Assembly: GCA_905371865.1 (NCBI GenBank) | Contig: CAJPNA010000025.1 | Coordinates: 1 to 12,498 of the forward strand | Length of the DNA: 12,498 bases | Source: an uncultured Carnobacterium sp. | GTDB lineage: Bacteria; Bacillota; Bacilli; Lactobacillales; Aerococcaceae | Direction of reading: 5' to 3' | Shown here: positions 1 to 6,921 of the stretch, piece after piece | Position numbering within the stretch: position 1 is the stretch's first letter | Layout: each line of letters begins with the position of its first letter | Translations under genes and position numbers: made by a program | The notes under the pieces: generated by a model | Seen by the model: the letters and a program-made list of their open reading frames with translations, nothing else | What the model was told of the DNA's origin: nothing | The model's database searches: none

Positions 1-30
1 AGTTAATTTTGATTTTTTTATTTTCTATAA

Positions 31-50
31 AATTATCATATATGATAATT
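31..50. repeat. Perfect 20-bp palindrome upstream of the pot operon
   Basis: AATTATCATATATGATAATT is identical to its reverse complement over all 20 bases. It lies about 95 nt upstream of the -35 element of the regulator/pot promoter, so it may belong to a gene left of the window as a dimeric-repressor operator or a weak hairpin. No T-run follows it immediately, which makes a terminator less likely. The rest of 1-145 is AT-rich with no gene. An A7 tract (115-121) facing a T7 tract (126-132) sits just upstream of the promoter and could act as an UP-like element. Confidence 0.5.
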
Positions 51-145
51 GGGCTCTTTATCTCCCCTAATAAATATCTGCCAAAATAGCAATCTTAAGC
101 TAAATAAAACTTCTAAAAAAATCTGTTTTTTTCAGGCTCTTTCTG

Positions 146-173
146 TTGACTATTACTAAACTTAATGTATAAT
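146..173 (+). promoter_or_regulatory. Sigma-A promoter of the regulator-potABCD operon
   Basis: The -35 hexamer TTGACT (146-151) and a perfect -10 TATAAT (168-173) are separated by 16 nt. Transcription would start near 180, giving a leader of about 36 nt before the ATG at 216. No other promoter or terminator is apparent before the end of potD, so this is probably the main promoter for all five genes. Confidence 0.8.
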
Positions 174-187
174 ACTCTTTGTGTTAG

Positions 188-202
188 TAAACAATTAGTT
201 TA
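188..202 (+). promoter_or_regulatory. Candidate operator in the pot leader
   Basis: TAAACAATTAGTTTA is a 5-bp inverted repeat (TAAAC/GTTTA) around a 5-nt centre, between the predicted transcription start and the ribosome binding site AAGGAG (204-209). A near copy of its left part, TTACTAAAC at 153-161 against TTAGTAAAC at 184-192, lies 31 bp upstream inside the promoter. That is about three helical turns, which would suit two repressor dimers on one face. Autoregulation by the adjacent XRE-cupin protein is inferred. Confidence 0.4.
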
Positions 203-215
203 AAAGGAGAAGACA

Positions 216-758
216 ATGGAAATCGGACATCAATTGCGTGCCTTGCGAATTCAAAAGGGTTTGACGCAAGAAGAGTTAGCGGAAAGAACAGATTTGTCAA
301 AGGGATATATTTCGCAATTAGAAAATGATTTGAGCTCGCCATCCATGGATACATTCTTCGATATTTTAGAAGTATTAGGATGTCCTGCTGCAGACTTTTT
401 TGATGAAGGCCCTGAAGAAGCACTCACGATTTACCGTGAGGAAGATATGACGATGATGGAAGATGCTAAACACCATACAACGGTGACATGGCTCAACCCA
501 GATTCGAATGAGCATGAGATGGAACCCGTGATTCTGGAGTTTCAAGTTGGGGGAGCGTATAAAACATTCCAACCTTCACTGTCAGAGACATTTGGGTATG
601 TACTTGAAGGTTCCATTCAAGTCAAAGTCGGAAAACAAGTCGAAATAGTTTCCAAGGGAGAATCGTTCTATTTCGAGGCAAAAGCCAAACATCAAATTAG
701 TAATGCCGGTAAAACGACTTCTAAAGTGTTAGTCGTGGCAACAGATTCCTATTTATAA
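216..758 (+). CDS. XRE-family transcriptional regulator with C-terminal cupin domain, probable polyamine-responsive regulator
   Basis: This 180-residue protein has an XRE helix-turn-helix domain at about residues 6-58 (helix-turn-helix around 17-36, TQEELAERTDLSKGYISQLE) and a cupin_2 barrel at about 105-175. The architecture is that of the PuuR-like family, whose members bind DNA with the N-terminus and sense a small ligand with the cupin. The first cupin motif lacks the usual metal histidines (the segment reads SETFGYVLEGS at 122-132), although H159 and N163 fit the second motif, so an organic ligand is more likely than catalysis. The start is set by AAGGAG 6 nt before the ATG. The gene lies 22 nt upstream of potA in the same orientation, so it most likely controls the polyamine importer and itself. 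That role comes from context; the ligand is not visible in the sequence. Confidence 0.88.
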   Translation: MEIGHQLRALRIQKGLTQEELAERTDLSKGYISQLENDLSSPSMDTFFDILEVLGCPAADFFDEGPEEALTIYREEDMTMMEDAKHHTTVTWLNPDSNEHEMEPVILEFQVGGAYKTFQPSLSETFGYVLEGSIQVKVGKQVEIVSKGESFYFEAKAKHQISNAGKTTSKVLVVATDSYL

Positions 759-780
759 TAAAGAAAGTTAGGTGCTAGCA

Positions 781-1887
781 ATGTCAAACAACACCATTAT
801 CTCATTTGAGAATGTGAACAAATTTTATGAGGATACTCACGTATTAAAAAATATTAATTTCGAAATCGAAAAAGGAAAATTCTATACATTACTAGGGCCT
901 TCAGGATGCGGTAAAACAACAATTTTACGTATCATTGCTGGATTTACAGATGTATCAAACGGAAAAGTAACTTTAAACGGCGAGGACGTTACAAAACTTC
1001 CACCAAACAAACGTAAAGTTAATACCGTTTTCCAAGACTACGCATTATTCCCACATATGAATGTGTTCGAAAATATCGCGTTTGGATTACGCTTAAAGAA
1101 AACACCAGAAAACATCATTAAAGAAAAAGTGGCAGACGCTTTAAAAATGGTTCAATTATCGGGCTATGAAAACCGTGAAATCTCACAAATGTCTGGTGGA
1201 CAACAACAACGTGTAGCCATTGCGCGTGCGCTTGTTAATGAACCAGAAGTACTTCTACTTGATGAGCCATTATCAGCGCTAGACTTAAAACTTCGTACAG
1301 ACATGCAATATGAACTTCGTGAATTACAACAACGTTTAGGAATCACATTTATCTTCGTAACGCATGACCAAGAAGAAGCGTTGGCGATGAGTGATGAAAT
1401 CTTCGTAATGAGTAAAGGGGAAGTCATTCAATCAGGAACACCAGTCGATATTTACGATGAGCCAATCAACCGCTTCGTTGCGGACTTCATCGGTGAAAGT
1501 AATATCGTTGATGGGGTCATGAAGGAAGACTACCTTGTAGAATTCGTTGGAAAAGAATTCGAGTGTGCCGATGCCGGAATGCGTCCAAACGAAAAAGTTG
1601 AAATCGTGATTCGTCCAGAAGATTTAGCGTTAACGACAATTGAAAAAGGAAAATTAACGGTTGAAGTAGATACTCAATTATTCCGCGGAGTTCACTACGA
1701 AATCATCTGTTATGACGAAAATGGCAATGAATGGATGATTCACTCTACTCGTAAAGCAGAAGTAGGATCTAAAGTGGGCTTATACTTTGAACCACAAGAC
1801 ATCCACGTAATGCGTTTTGGAGAAAGTGAAGAAGACTTCGATGCTCGTCTAGAAAGCTACGAAGACGAGGTAGAAGAAAATGACTAA
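781..1887 (+). CDS. potA: Spermidine/putrescine ABC transporter ATP-binding protein PotA
   Basis: This 368-residue ATPase powers polyamine import from the cytoplasmic face of the PotBC channel. The motifs are complete: Walker A GPSGCGKT (39-46), Q-loop Q85, signature SGGQQQR (138-144), Walker B LLLDEP with catalytic E162, and H-loop H195. A C-terminal TOBE-type regulatory domain occupies about 275-350, as expected for PotA/MalK-type subunits, and the tail is very acidic (EDEVEEND). I chose the ATG at 781 because AGGTG (770-774) is spaced 6 nt before it. A GTG at 772 would add three residues but overlaps this ribosome binding site. The last 8 nt overlap the start of potB, indicating translational coupling. 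Length matches the family (about 370-385). Confidence 0.95.
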   Translation: MSNNTIISFENVNKFYEDTHVLKNINFEIEKGKFYTLLGPSGCGKTTILRIIAGFTDVSNGKVTLNGEDVTKLPPNKRKVNTVFQDYALFPHMNVFENIAFGLRLKKTPENIIKEKVADALKMVQLSGYENREISQMSGGQQQRVAIARALVNEPEVLLLDEPLSALDLKLRTDMQYELRELQQRLGITFIFVTHDQEEALAMSDEIFVMSKGEVIQSGTPVDIYDEPINRFVADFIGESNIVDGVMKEDYLVEFVGKEFECADAGMRPNEKVEIVIRPEDLALTTIEKGKLTVEVDTQLFRGVHYEIICYDENGNEWMIHSTRKAEVGSKVGLYFEPQDIHVMRFGESEEDFDARLESYEDEVEEND

Positions 1888-2692
1888 ACAATCCCGTTTC
1901 TTATTTTCCATTCCATACTTTATTTGGTTGTTATTATTCGTAGTAACACCACTTGGAATGATTTTTTATAAATCATTTTTCGACATCAATGGACAAGTAA
2001 CGCTTGGAAACTACACGAACTATTTTGCATCAGGGAACTATTTAGAAATGACGTTCAATTCTGTTTGGTATGCATTTCTAGTCACTCTAGTAACATTGCT
2101 AATTAGTTATCCAACAGCGCTTTTCCTTAGTCGTACAAAACATAAACAATTATGGCTCTTATTAATTATTTTGCCAACATGGGTGAACCTCTTATTAAAA
2201 GCCTATGCATTTATTGGAATCTTTAGTCAAACAGGAACGGTTAACCAATTCCTTTCCTTATTTGGAATTGCACCACAAGAGTTCTTGTTTACAGACTTCA
2301 GTTTCTTAACGGTAGCAGCGTATATCGAGTTACCATTTATGATTTTGCCAATCTTCAACTCCATTGAAGAATTACCAGGCTCTCTGATTGCGGCAAGCCG
2401 TGACTTAGGAGCGACGAAATGGGATACCTTTAGACGTGTTATTTTCCCATTAACAATGAATGGGGTTCGTAGTGGGGTACAAGCGGTATTTATTCCATCA
2501 CTCTCACTCTTCATGTTGACTCGTTTAATTGGAGGAAACCGTGTCATTACACTGGGTACAGCCGTTGAGCAACACTTCCTCGTAACGCAAAACTGGGGAA
2601 TGGGTTCAACCATTGGCGTGGTATTAATCGTAGCGATGATTATTTTAATGTTTGTTACAAGAGATCGTAAAAAAGGAGGCGTATCAGAATGA
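1880..2692 (+). CDS. potB: Spermidine/putrescine ABC transporter permease PotB
   Basis: This 270-residue integral membrane protein forms one half of the polyamine channel. Hydrophobic segments are visible at about 8-31, 60-85, 91-115, 140-160, 200-220 and 240-262, fitting six helices. The EAA loop that docks on PotA is at about 171-190 ([20 protein letters not shown]). The ATG overlaps the potA end in ATGACTAA, and GAGG about 10 nt upstream, inside potA, can serve as ribosome binding site. It ends in ATGA shared with potC. The pairing with a second, similar permease and a PotD-type binding protein supports PotB over other BPD_transp_1 permeases. Confidence 0.93.
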   Translation: MTKQSRFLFSIPYFIWLLLFVVTPLGMIFYKSFFDINGQVTLGNYTNYFASGNYLEMTFNSVWYAFLVTLVTLLISYPTALFLSRTKHKQLWLLLIILPTWVNLLLKAYAFIGIFSQTGTVNQFLSLFGIAPQEFLFTDFSFLTVAAYIELPFMILPIFNSIEELPGSLIAASRDLGATKWDTFRRVIFPLTMNGVRSGVQAVFIPSLSLFMLTRLIGGNRVITLGTAVEQHFLVTQNWGMGSTIGVVLIVAMIILMFVTRDRKKGGVSE

Positions 2693-3525
2693 AATTAGAA
2701 AATAATAACAAGTGGAGTAATCTCTACTTAGTGTTTGTATTTGTCGTCTTATATGCGCCTATTTTTTACTTGATTTTTTACTCCTTTAACAGTGCTGGAA
2801 GCATGAATGGTTTTGAAGAGTTCACTTTCAAGCATTATGAAGCAGTTCTAGCAGATACGCGTTTAATCGGGATTGTGCTGGATACACTGATTCTTGCGCT
2901 ACTATCATCACTCATCGCGACTGTGATTGGGACACTTGGAGCCATTATGATCCATTACATCCGTTCAAACCGTCGCAAGCAAGTCCTATTAGGATTTAAC
3001 AATATTTTGATGGTATCGCCAGACGTTATTATCGGGGCAAGTTTATTGATTCTATTCACAGTCGTAGGATTTAAACTTGGATTTATGTCTGTATTACTTG
3101 CGCATATCGCCTTTAACATTCCAATTGTTGTGTTAATGGTTTTACCAAAATTATCTGAAATGAATCCATCAATGATTACAGCGGCTCGTGACTTAGGAGC
3201 AACAAGTTCTCAAGTGTTAACACGAATCGTGTTGCCATCAATTACACCAGGAATTCTAAGTGGATTCTTTATGGCCTTTACGTATTCGCTAGATGACTTT
3301 GCGGTGACATTCTTCGTAACGGGGAATGGATTCTCAACGATTGCCGTTGAAATCTACTCACGTGCACGTCAAGGGATTAGTTTAGAAATCAATGCCTTAA
3401 GTACATTGATGTTCCTATTCTCCCTATCCCTTGTAATTGGCTATTACTTTATTCAAAAGTTCCAACAAAAACGATTCAATGGGAAGAATGTGGAGAGTGA
3501 CTTATTGAAAGGAGTCACATTATGA
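2689..3525 (+). CDS. potC: Spermidine/putrescine ABC transporter permease PotC
   Basis: This 278-residue membrane protein is the second half of the PotBC channel. Hydrophobic helices are at about 12-33, 60-88, 98-125, 132-153, 186-210 and 235-256. The EAA motif at about 164-184 (AARDLGATSSQVLTRIVLPS) contacts PotA. The start is well defined by AAGGAGG (2673-2679) 9 nt upstream, and the ATG shares a 4-nt ATGA overlap with the potB stop. Its own stop overlaps the potD start in the same way. Length and the YAPIFYLIFYSFN segment near the N-terminus are typical of PotC. Confidence 0.93.
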   Translation: MKLENNNKWSNLYLVFVFVVLYAPIFYLIFYSFNSAGSMNGFEEFTFKHYEAVLADTRLIGIVLDTLILALLSSLIATVIGTLGAIMIHYIRSNRRKQVLLGFNNILMVSPDVIIGASLLILFTVVGFKLGFMSVLLAHIAFNIPIVVLMVLPKLSEMNPSMITAARDLGATSSQVLTRIVLPSITPGILSGFFMAFTYSLDDFAVTFFVTGNGFSTIAVEIYSRARQGISLEINALSTLMFLFSLSLVIGYYFIQKFQQKRFNGKNVESDLLKGVTL

Positions 3526-4592
3526 AGCGACTAACGATTTTAATCGGGGCGATTTTAGTTTCTTGCCTAGTGCTGTTTGGAGTTCGTAAAAACTTTGAAA
3601 CGGCAACAGCTGGTAGCCCTGAAACAATTATCGTTTATAACTGGGGAGACTATATTGATCCAGAGTTGATTGCTCAATTCGAAGAGGAAACTGGATATAA
3701 AGTCATCTATGAAACCTTTGATTCGAACGAAGCCATGTTAACCAAGATTAAGCAAGGCGGAACAAATTATGATGTCGCTATTCCAAGTGAATATGCGATT
3801 CATAAAATGGTCCAAGAAAATCTATTAGAGAAATTAGACTATTCGAAAATAAAAGGCATCGAACATATTGATCCACGTTTCCTACATCAGTCTTTTGACC
3901 CTGAAAATTCGTATAGTATTCCTTATTTCTGGGGAACTCTAGGAATTGTATACAATAAAAATGTCTATCCCGAAGGAACCATTAGTGAGTGGAGAGATTT
4001 ATGGAAGGAAGAATTTAAAGATTCGATCTTATTCATTGATGGCGCTCGTGAAATGATGGGAATCGCGCTACAAACACAAGGGTACTCCTTAAACGAAAAA
4101 GATGAAACCATTGTGAAAGAGGCAGGTAAGTTCTTGAAGACGTTAATGCCAAATGCGAAAGCCATTATTGCGGATGAAATGAAGACGTATATGATTCAAG
4201 AAGAAGCAAATATTGCAGTGACGTTCTCAGGAGAGGCATCAAAAATGATGAGCGAAAACGAAAACCTCGCCTACGTAGTTGCAAGCGAAGGAACGAATTT
4301 ATGGTTTGATAATATTGTCATTCCAAAAACAGTGGGCAATAAGGAAGGCGCCTATGCGTTTATCAACTTCATGTTGCGTCCAGAGGTGGCGGCTAAAAAT
4401 GCGAAATATGTAGGATATGCCACTCCAAATAAAGATGCGCTAGCATTATTGCCGGAAGATATTACTTCGGATGAGAGTTTTTATCCGACGGAAGAGGCGA
4501 TGAGTAAGATGGAGGTTTACGAAAACTTAGGAACCGACCTATTAGGCCTTTACAACGATTTCTTCCTTGAAGCAAAAATCTTTAGAAACTAA
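3522..4592 (+). CDS. potD: Spermidine/putrescine-binding protein PotD (membrane-anchored substrate receptor)
   Basis: This 356-residue extracellular receptor captures polyamines and delivers them to PotBC. The N-terminus has a short basic region and a hydrophobic stretch to about residue 20. LVSC at 12-15 resembles a lipobox, but the cysteine is followed by more hydrophobic residues (LVLFGV), so lipidation and an uncleaved transmembrane anchor are both possible. The mature part begins with the family hallmark VYNWGDYIDPEL (38-49). Likely polyamine-contact residues, by analogy with E. coli PotD, include W41, D43, S89, Y91, E177 (DGARE), W261 and D263 (LWFDN). AAAGGAG (3508-3514) lies 7 nt before the ATG, which overlaps the potC stop. 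It is the last gene of the operon, followed directly by a terminator. Confidence 0.95.
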   Translation: MKRLTILIGAILVSCLVLFGVRKNFETATAGSPETIIVYNWGDYIDPELIAQFEEETGYKVIYETFDSNEAMLTKIKQGGTNYDVAIPSEYAIHKMVQENLLEKLDYSKIKGIEHIDPRFLHQSFDPENSYSIPYFWGTLGIVYNKNVYPEGTISEWRDLWKEEFKDSILFIDGAREMMGIALQTQGYSLNEKDETIVKEAGKFLKTLMPNAKAIIADEMKTYMIQEEANIAVTFSGEASKMMSENENLAYVVASEGTNLWFDNIVIPKTVGNKEGAYAFINFMLRPEVAAKNAKYVGYATPNKDALALLPEDITSDESFYPTEEAMSKMEVYENLGTDLLGLYNDFFLEAKIFRN

Positions 4593-4593
4593 G

Positions 4594-4623
4594 AAAAGTC
4601 GAGACACACTCTCGACTTTTTTT
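4594..4623 (+). terminator. Rho-independent terminator of the pot operon
   Basis: An 11-bp perfect stem (AAAAGTCGAGA at 4594-4604, TCTCGACTTTT at 4610-4620) closes a 5-nt CACAC loop and runs into seven consecutive T (4617-4623). It begins 1 nt after the potD stop codon. Confidence 0.92.
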
Positions 4624-4712
4624 GTGCAAAAAAATGAATAAAGGAAGTTCGTTCCTTGGAAATTCGAGTGCAGAGAAATAAGTTAAAAACATCAAACTAA
4701 TTATAAAAACTA

Positions 4713-5045
4713 CGAACTCTCCTCGGATATCTTCATGATAGTGATAATAGCTGTAAAGGTGTGAGCCTTACGTCTCATCACCTATCGAGCCTCAAGTTTG
4801 TCTTTATCAATTAATAAACTTTATTGATTTTGACGCAGTAGACAAATGGATTGACCGTTACTGGCAAGCAGTTTGGTCAATCCTATTTGTCCTTGCGGGG
4901 GTAAGACGACGAAGAAACAGAAGTGCATTGTTTCTTCTGTCTTACTCCCATTTCACATCGGTTACAACCGCCACTATTCCTACTATAGAATCCGTGAATT
5001 TGAGGCTCATTGGGAGAATAGAATCCAATCCCCTCTTTTATTTTG
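4713..5045 (+). ncRNA. Candidate structured non-coding RNA of about 300-330 nt
   Basis: The segment lies between the pot terminator and a convergent gene and has nested complementarity. A 12-bp long-range stem (4787-4798 with 4997-5008) encloses: a weak A/T hairpin (4806-4828); a long hairpin (4841-4856 with 4875-4891, 16 bp with bulged U4884, capped by ACTG/CAGT); a second long hairpin (4897-4907 with 4939-4949, then 4911-4919 with 4929-4937); and a 4-bp hairpin (4959-4970). An 8-bp hairpin (4758-4782) precedes the closing stem. ATTGG/CCAAT (5009-5029) plus a U-rich tail follows. Both wobble pairs (4796:4999 and 4900:4946) are G-U only on the + strand, which favours that strand. A possible -10 is TATAAA (4702-4707), with no good -35, so both ends are approximate. 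It does not look like RNase P RNA, tmRNA or SRP RNA. I do not recognise the family. Confidence 0.5.
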
Positions 5046-5237
5046 ACGAATTTCAATGGAACGAAGGTTTTTATGAAAAAGAGAGAGTGTGCGGAATTTT
5101 AGGATTCCACTTCTGAAAAGAGGAGTTGGAAAGGCTAATAGGTCGTATGGACGGCTAGGGGAAGTGGAGTGCGCTGGGACAGTTAAAGAAACAGGGGGAA
5201 GTGCTGGGAAGGGTTCTAGGATTATGATTGTGCCAAT
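5046..5237. other. Purine-rich non-coding stretch
   Basis: From about 5050 to 5225 the + strand is dominated by G and A (for example GAAAAAGAGAGAG and ACAGGGGGAAGTGC). Two open frames cross the region, but neither has a ribosome binding site or a recognisable domain. A small hairpin, GGAAT/ATTCC (5093-5108), is present. It may be the tail of the upstream RNA, a decayed gene, or spacer. I cannot assign a function. Confidence 0.35.
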
Positions 5238-5270
5238 AAAAAAAGTCCTCGTCCAAATGAACGAGGGCTT
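5238..5270 (-). terminator. Terminator of the DUF1846 gene
   Basis: Read on the minus strand, AAGCCCTCGT and ACGAGGACTT pair around an 8-nt loop (one C-A mismatch) and are followed by seven T. It begins 4 nt beyond the stop codon at 5274. On the + strand the stem lacks a T-run, so it is a one-way terminator. Confidence 0.8.
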
Positions 5271-5273
5271 AGG

Positions 5274-6761
5274 TTAGTTTGTGTAATAAAGATTTGTGCC
5301 GGCGAATTTTGGTTCGCTAGTGACCATAACTCCGAGGTTTCGGAAGGTTTCTTCGTCAGCTTTTTGTAAGATGACCGTGCTATGCGCTTGTAAGTTGCGT
5401 AAGTTTTGTAATTGATTTTTTGCAGCTTCTGCAGCAGGATTGGTCACGGCAGAAATGCTTAATGCAATGAGAACTTCCTTACTGTCTAGCGAACGGCGTT
5501 GGTGTTTGAGGATGTCTTGACCTAGTTGTCCAATAGCGTTTAAAATCACTGGAGGTAGGAGATGGATAGAGTCTCCGATTTCTGCAAGCTCTTTAATACA
5601 GTTGAGTAAGCAAGCCGCGCTAGCCGTCATCGTGTCCGTTTGTCTACCTGTGATGATTTTTCCAGTTGGTAATTGGAGTGAAACGACCGGAGTGTTGACT
5701 TCTTTCTCTTTTTCAAGGGCAACAGCTACGACGGGTCGATCTTTTGCAGAAAGGCCACATTCTTCCATAATATATTTACCACGCTGAGCCGCTTCTAAAG
5801 TTCCGATACCACGTTTGTAGTCACACTGACCTGCATAGTAACGGCGAATGATTTCTTGATTAGAAGCTTCGCGAACAACTGCATCATCAGTGATAGTAAA
5901 TCCGACACGATTCACTCCCATATCTGTAGGAGAGTTGTAAGGGATTGGTGCGTCACCATAAATCTTCGTCAAAATACGACGTAATAGTGGAAATGCTTCA
6001 ATATCTCGGTTGTAGTTCACCGTTGTTTCTCCGTAATGCGCAAGGTGGAAAGTGTCAATCATATTGACATCTTCTAAGTCTGCAGTAGCTGCTTCATACG
6101 CTATGTTTACAGGGTGATTGAGTGGTAAATTCCATACAGGGAAGGTTTCAAATTTAGAGTATCCTGCACGGCGACCGCGTTTGGTTTCGTGATATAGTTG
6201 GCTTAAGCAAGTTGCTAGTTTTCCGCTGTTAGCACCAGGAGCTGTTACGACAACAAGAGGACGTGTTGTTTCGATGAATTCATTTGCGCCATATCCTGCG
6301 TCACTCACGATGGTTTCCACGTCCATAGGATAACCTTCTGTGTATCCATGCGTATACACTTTAATACCACGACGCTCGAGGGAGTTTTTAAATTGAGTAG
6401 CGGCAGGTTGCCCTGTGTAACGAGTGATGAGGACACTATTGATTTTGAGGTCCCAATAATGTAGGTCGTCCATTAAGCGAAGAACATCCTGGTCATAAGT
6501 GATTCCAAGGTCACCGCGAATTTTGTTTTGTTCAATATCACCAGCATATACACAGATAATAATCTCTGCTTGGTCGCGTAGGCGGTGGAGTAATTTGATT
6601 TTTCCGTCTGGGTCAAAACCAGGTAATACGCGCATTGCATGGAAATCACCGATTAGTTTCCCCCCAAATTCCAAATATAATTTGTCATAGGCATTCACCC
6701 GTTGAAGAATGAACTGACTTTGTTCTTCTAGATATTTCTCACTATCAAATCCTAATTTCAT
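5274..6761 (-). CDS. DUF1846 domain-containing protein
   Basis: This 495-residue soluble protein matches the DUF1846 family of Firmicutes along its full length. Recognisable family features are the N-terminal [20 protein letters not shown] (30-49) and a glycine-rich loop [12 protein letters not shown] (170-181) that resembles a nucleotide-binding P-loop but is not a classical Walker A. From general memory, family structures show a Rossmann-like core; the biochemical role is unknown, so no reaction is assigned. The start is supported by an AAGGGGG-type ribosome binding site (complement of 6770-6776) about 8 nt upstream. The gene is monocistronic, with its own extended -10 promoter and terminator, and is divergent from the hydrolase-like gene at 6922. 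No signal peptide or membrane segment is seen. Family call is confident, function unknown. Confidence 0.9.
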   Translation of the reverse strand: MKLGFDSEKYLEEQSQFILQRVNAYDKLYLEFGGKLIGDFHAMRVLPGFDPDGKIKLLHRLRDQAEIIICVYAGDIEQNKIRGDLGITYDQDVLRLMDDLHYWDLKINSVLITRYTGQPAATQFKNSLERRGIKVYTHGYTEGYPMDVETIVSDAGYGANEFIETTRPLVVVTAPGANSGKLATCLSQLYHETKRGRRAGYSKFETFPVWNLPLNHPVNIAYEAATADLEDVNMIDTFHLAHYGETTVNYNRDIEAFPLLRRILTKIYGDAPIPYNSPTDMGVNRVGFTITDDAVVREASNQEIIRRYYAGQCDYKRGIGTLEAAQRGKYIMEECGLSAKDRPVVAVALEKEKEVNTPVVSLQLPTGKIITGRQTDTMTASAACLLNCIKELAEIGDSIHLLPPVILNAIGQLGQDILKHQRRSLDSKEVLIALSISAVTNPAAEAAKNQLQNLRNLQAHSTVILQKADEETFRNLGVMVTSEPKFAGTNLYYTN

Positions 6762-6789
6762 ACGACAACCCCCTTCAATTCATTTCAGT

Positions 6790-6798
6790 AGTATAGCA
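6790..6798 (-). promoter_or_regulatory. Extended -10 promoter of the DUF1846 gene
   Basis: On the minus strand TGCTATACT gives an extended -10 (TG-N-TATACT) about 28-36 nt upstream of the start codon at 6761. No good -35 lies 16-18 nt further upstream, which is usual for extended -10 promoters. The leader would be only about 20 nt and contains the GGGGG ribosome binding site. Confidence 0.65.
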
Positions 6799-6855
6799 TA
6801 AAAAGGAGGGAAAATTCTATAGTAAATCAGCAAAAAAAGCCCGTAGGAAAAAGAG

Positions 6856-6884
6856 TTGCAAGTGGTATGAGGGCAGAGTAAAAT
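6856..6884 (+). promoter_or_regulatory. Promoter of the DUF2974/Mbeg1-like gene
   Basis: TTGCAA (6856-6861) and TAAAAT (6879-6884) are separated by 17 nt, close to sigma-A consensus. Transcription would begin near 6891. This excludes the upstream TTG at 6889 as a start codon and leaves a leader of about 30 nt with GGAGG at 6909-6913. Confidence 0.7.
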
Positions 6885-6921
6885 AGTATTGGACTCACTC
6901 AAATTAATGGAGGACGATTCA

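Noticed and set aside
772..780. GTG at 772 as start of potA
   Set aside because: It overlaps the AGGTG ribosome binding site spaced correctly for the ATG at 781, and PotA proteins do not need the extra residues.
2227..2613. 128-codon minus-strand frame inside potB
   Set aside because: It is antisense to a conserved permease and has no promoter or ribosome binding site; a shadow of the real gene.
4641..4657. AAGGAA/TTCCTT hairpin after the pot terminator as a second terminator
   Set aside because: No T-run follows the stem, and the strong terminator at 4594-4623 already ends the operon.
4958..4972. GGTTACAACC as the T-arm of a tRNA
   Set aside because: The conserved GGTTCRANYCC sequence, an acceptor stem and D and anticodon arms cannot be fitted around it.
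4928..5277. Two 62-codon + strand frames (4928-5116 and 5089-5277) as genes
   Set aside because: Neither has a ribosome binding site or recognisable domain. The first starts inside a strong hairpin and the second runs through the DUF1846 terminator into that gene's stop.
6889..6921. TTG at 6889 as start of the Mbeg1-like gene
   Set aside because: It falls on the predicted transcription start and has no ribosome binding site; the ATG at 6922 has GGAGG 8 nt upstream.
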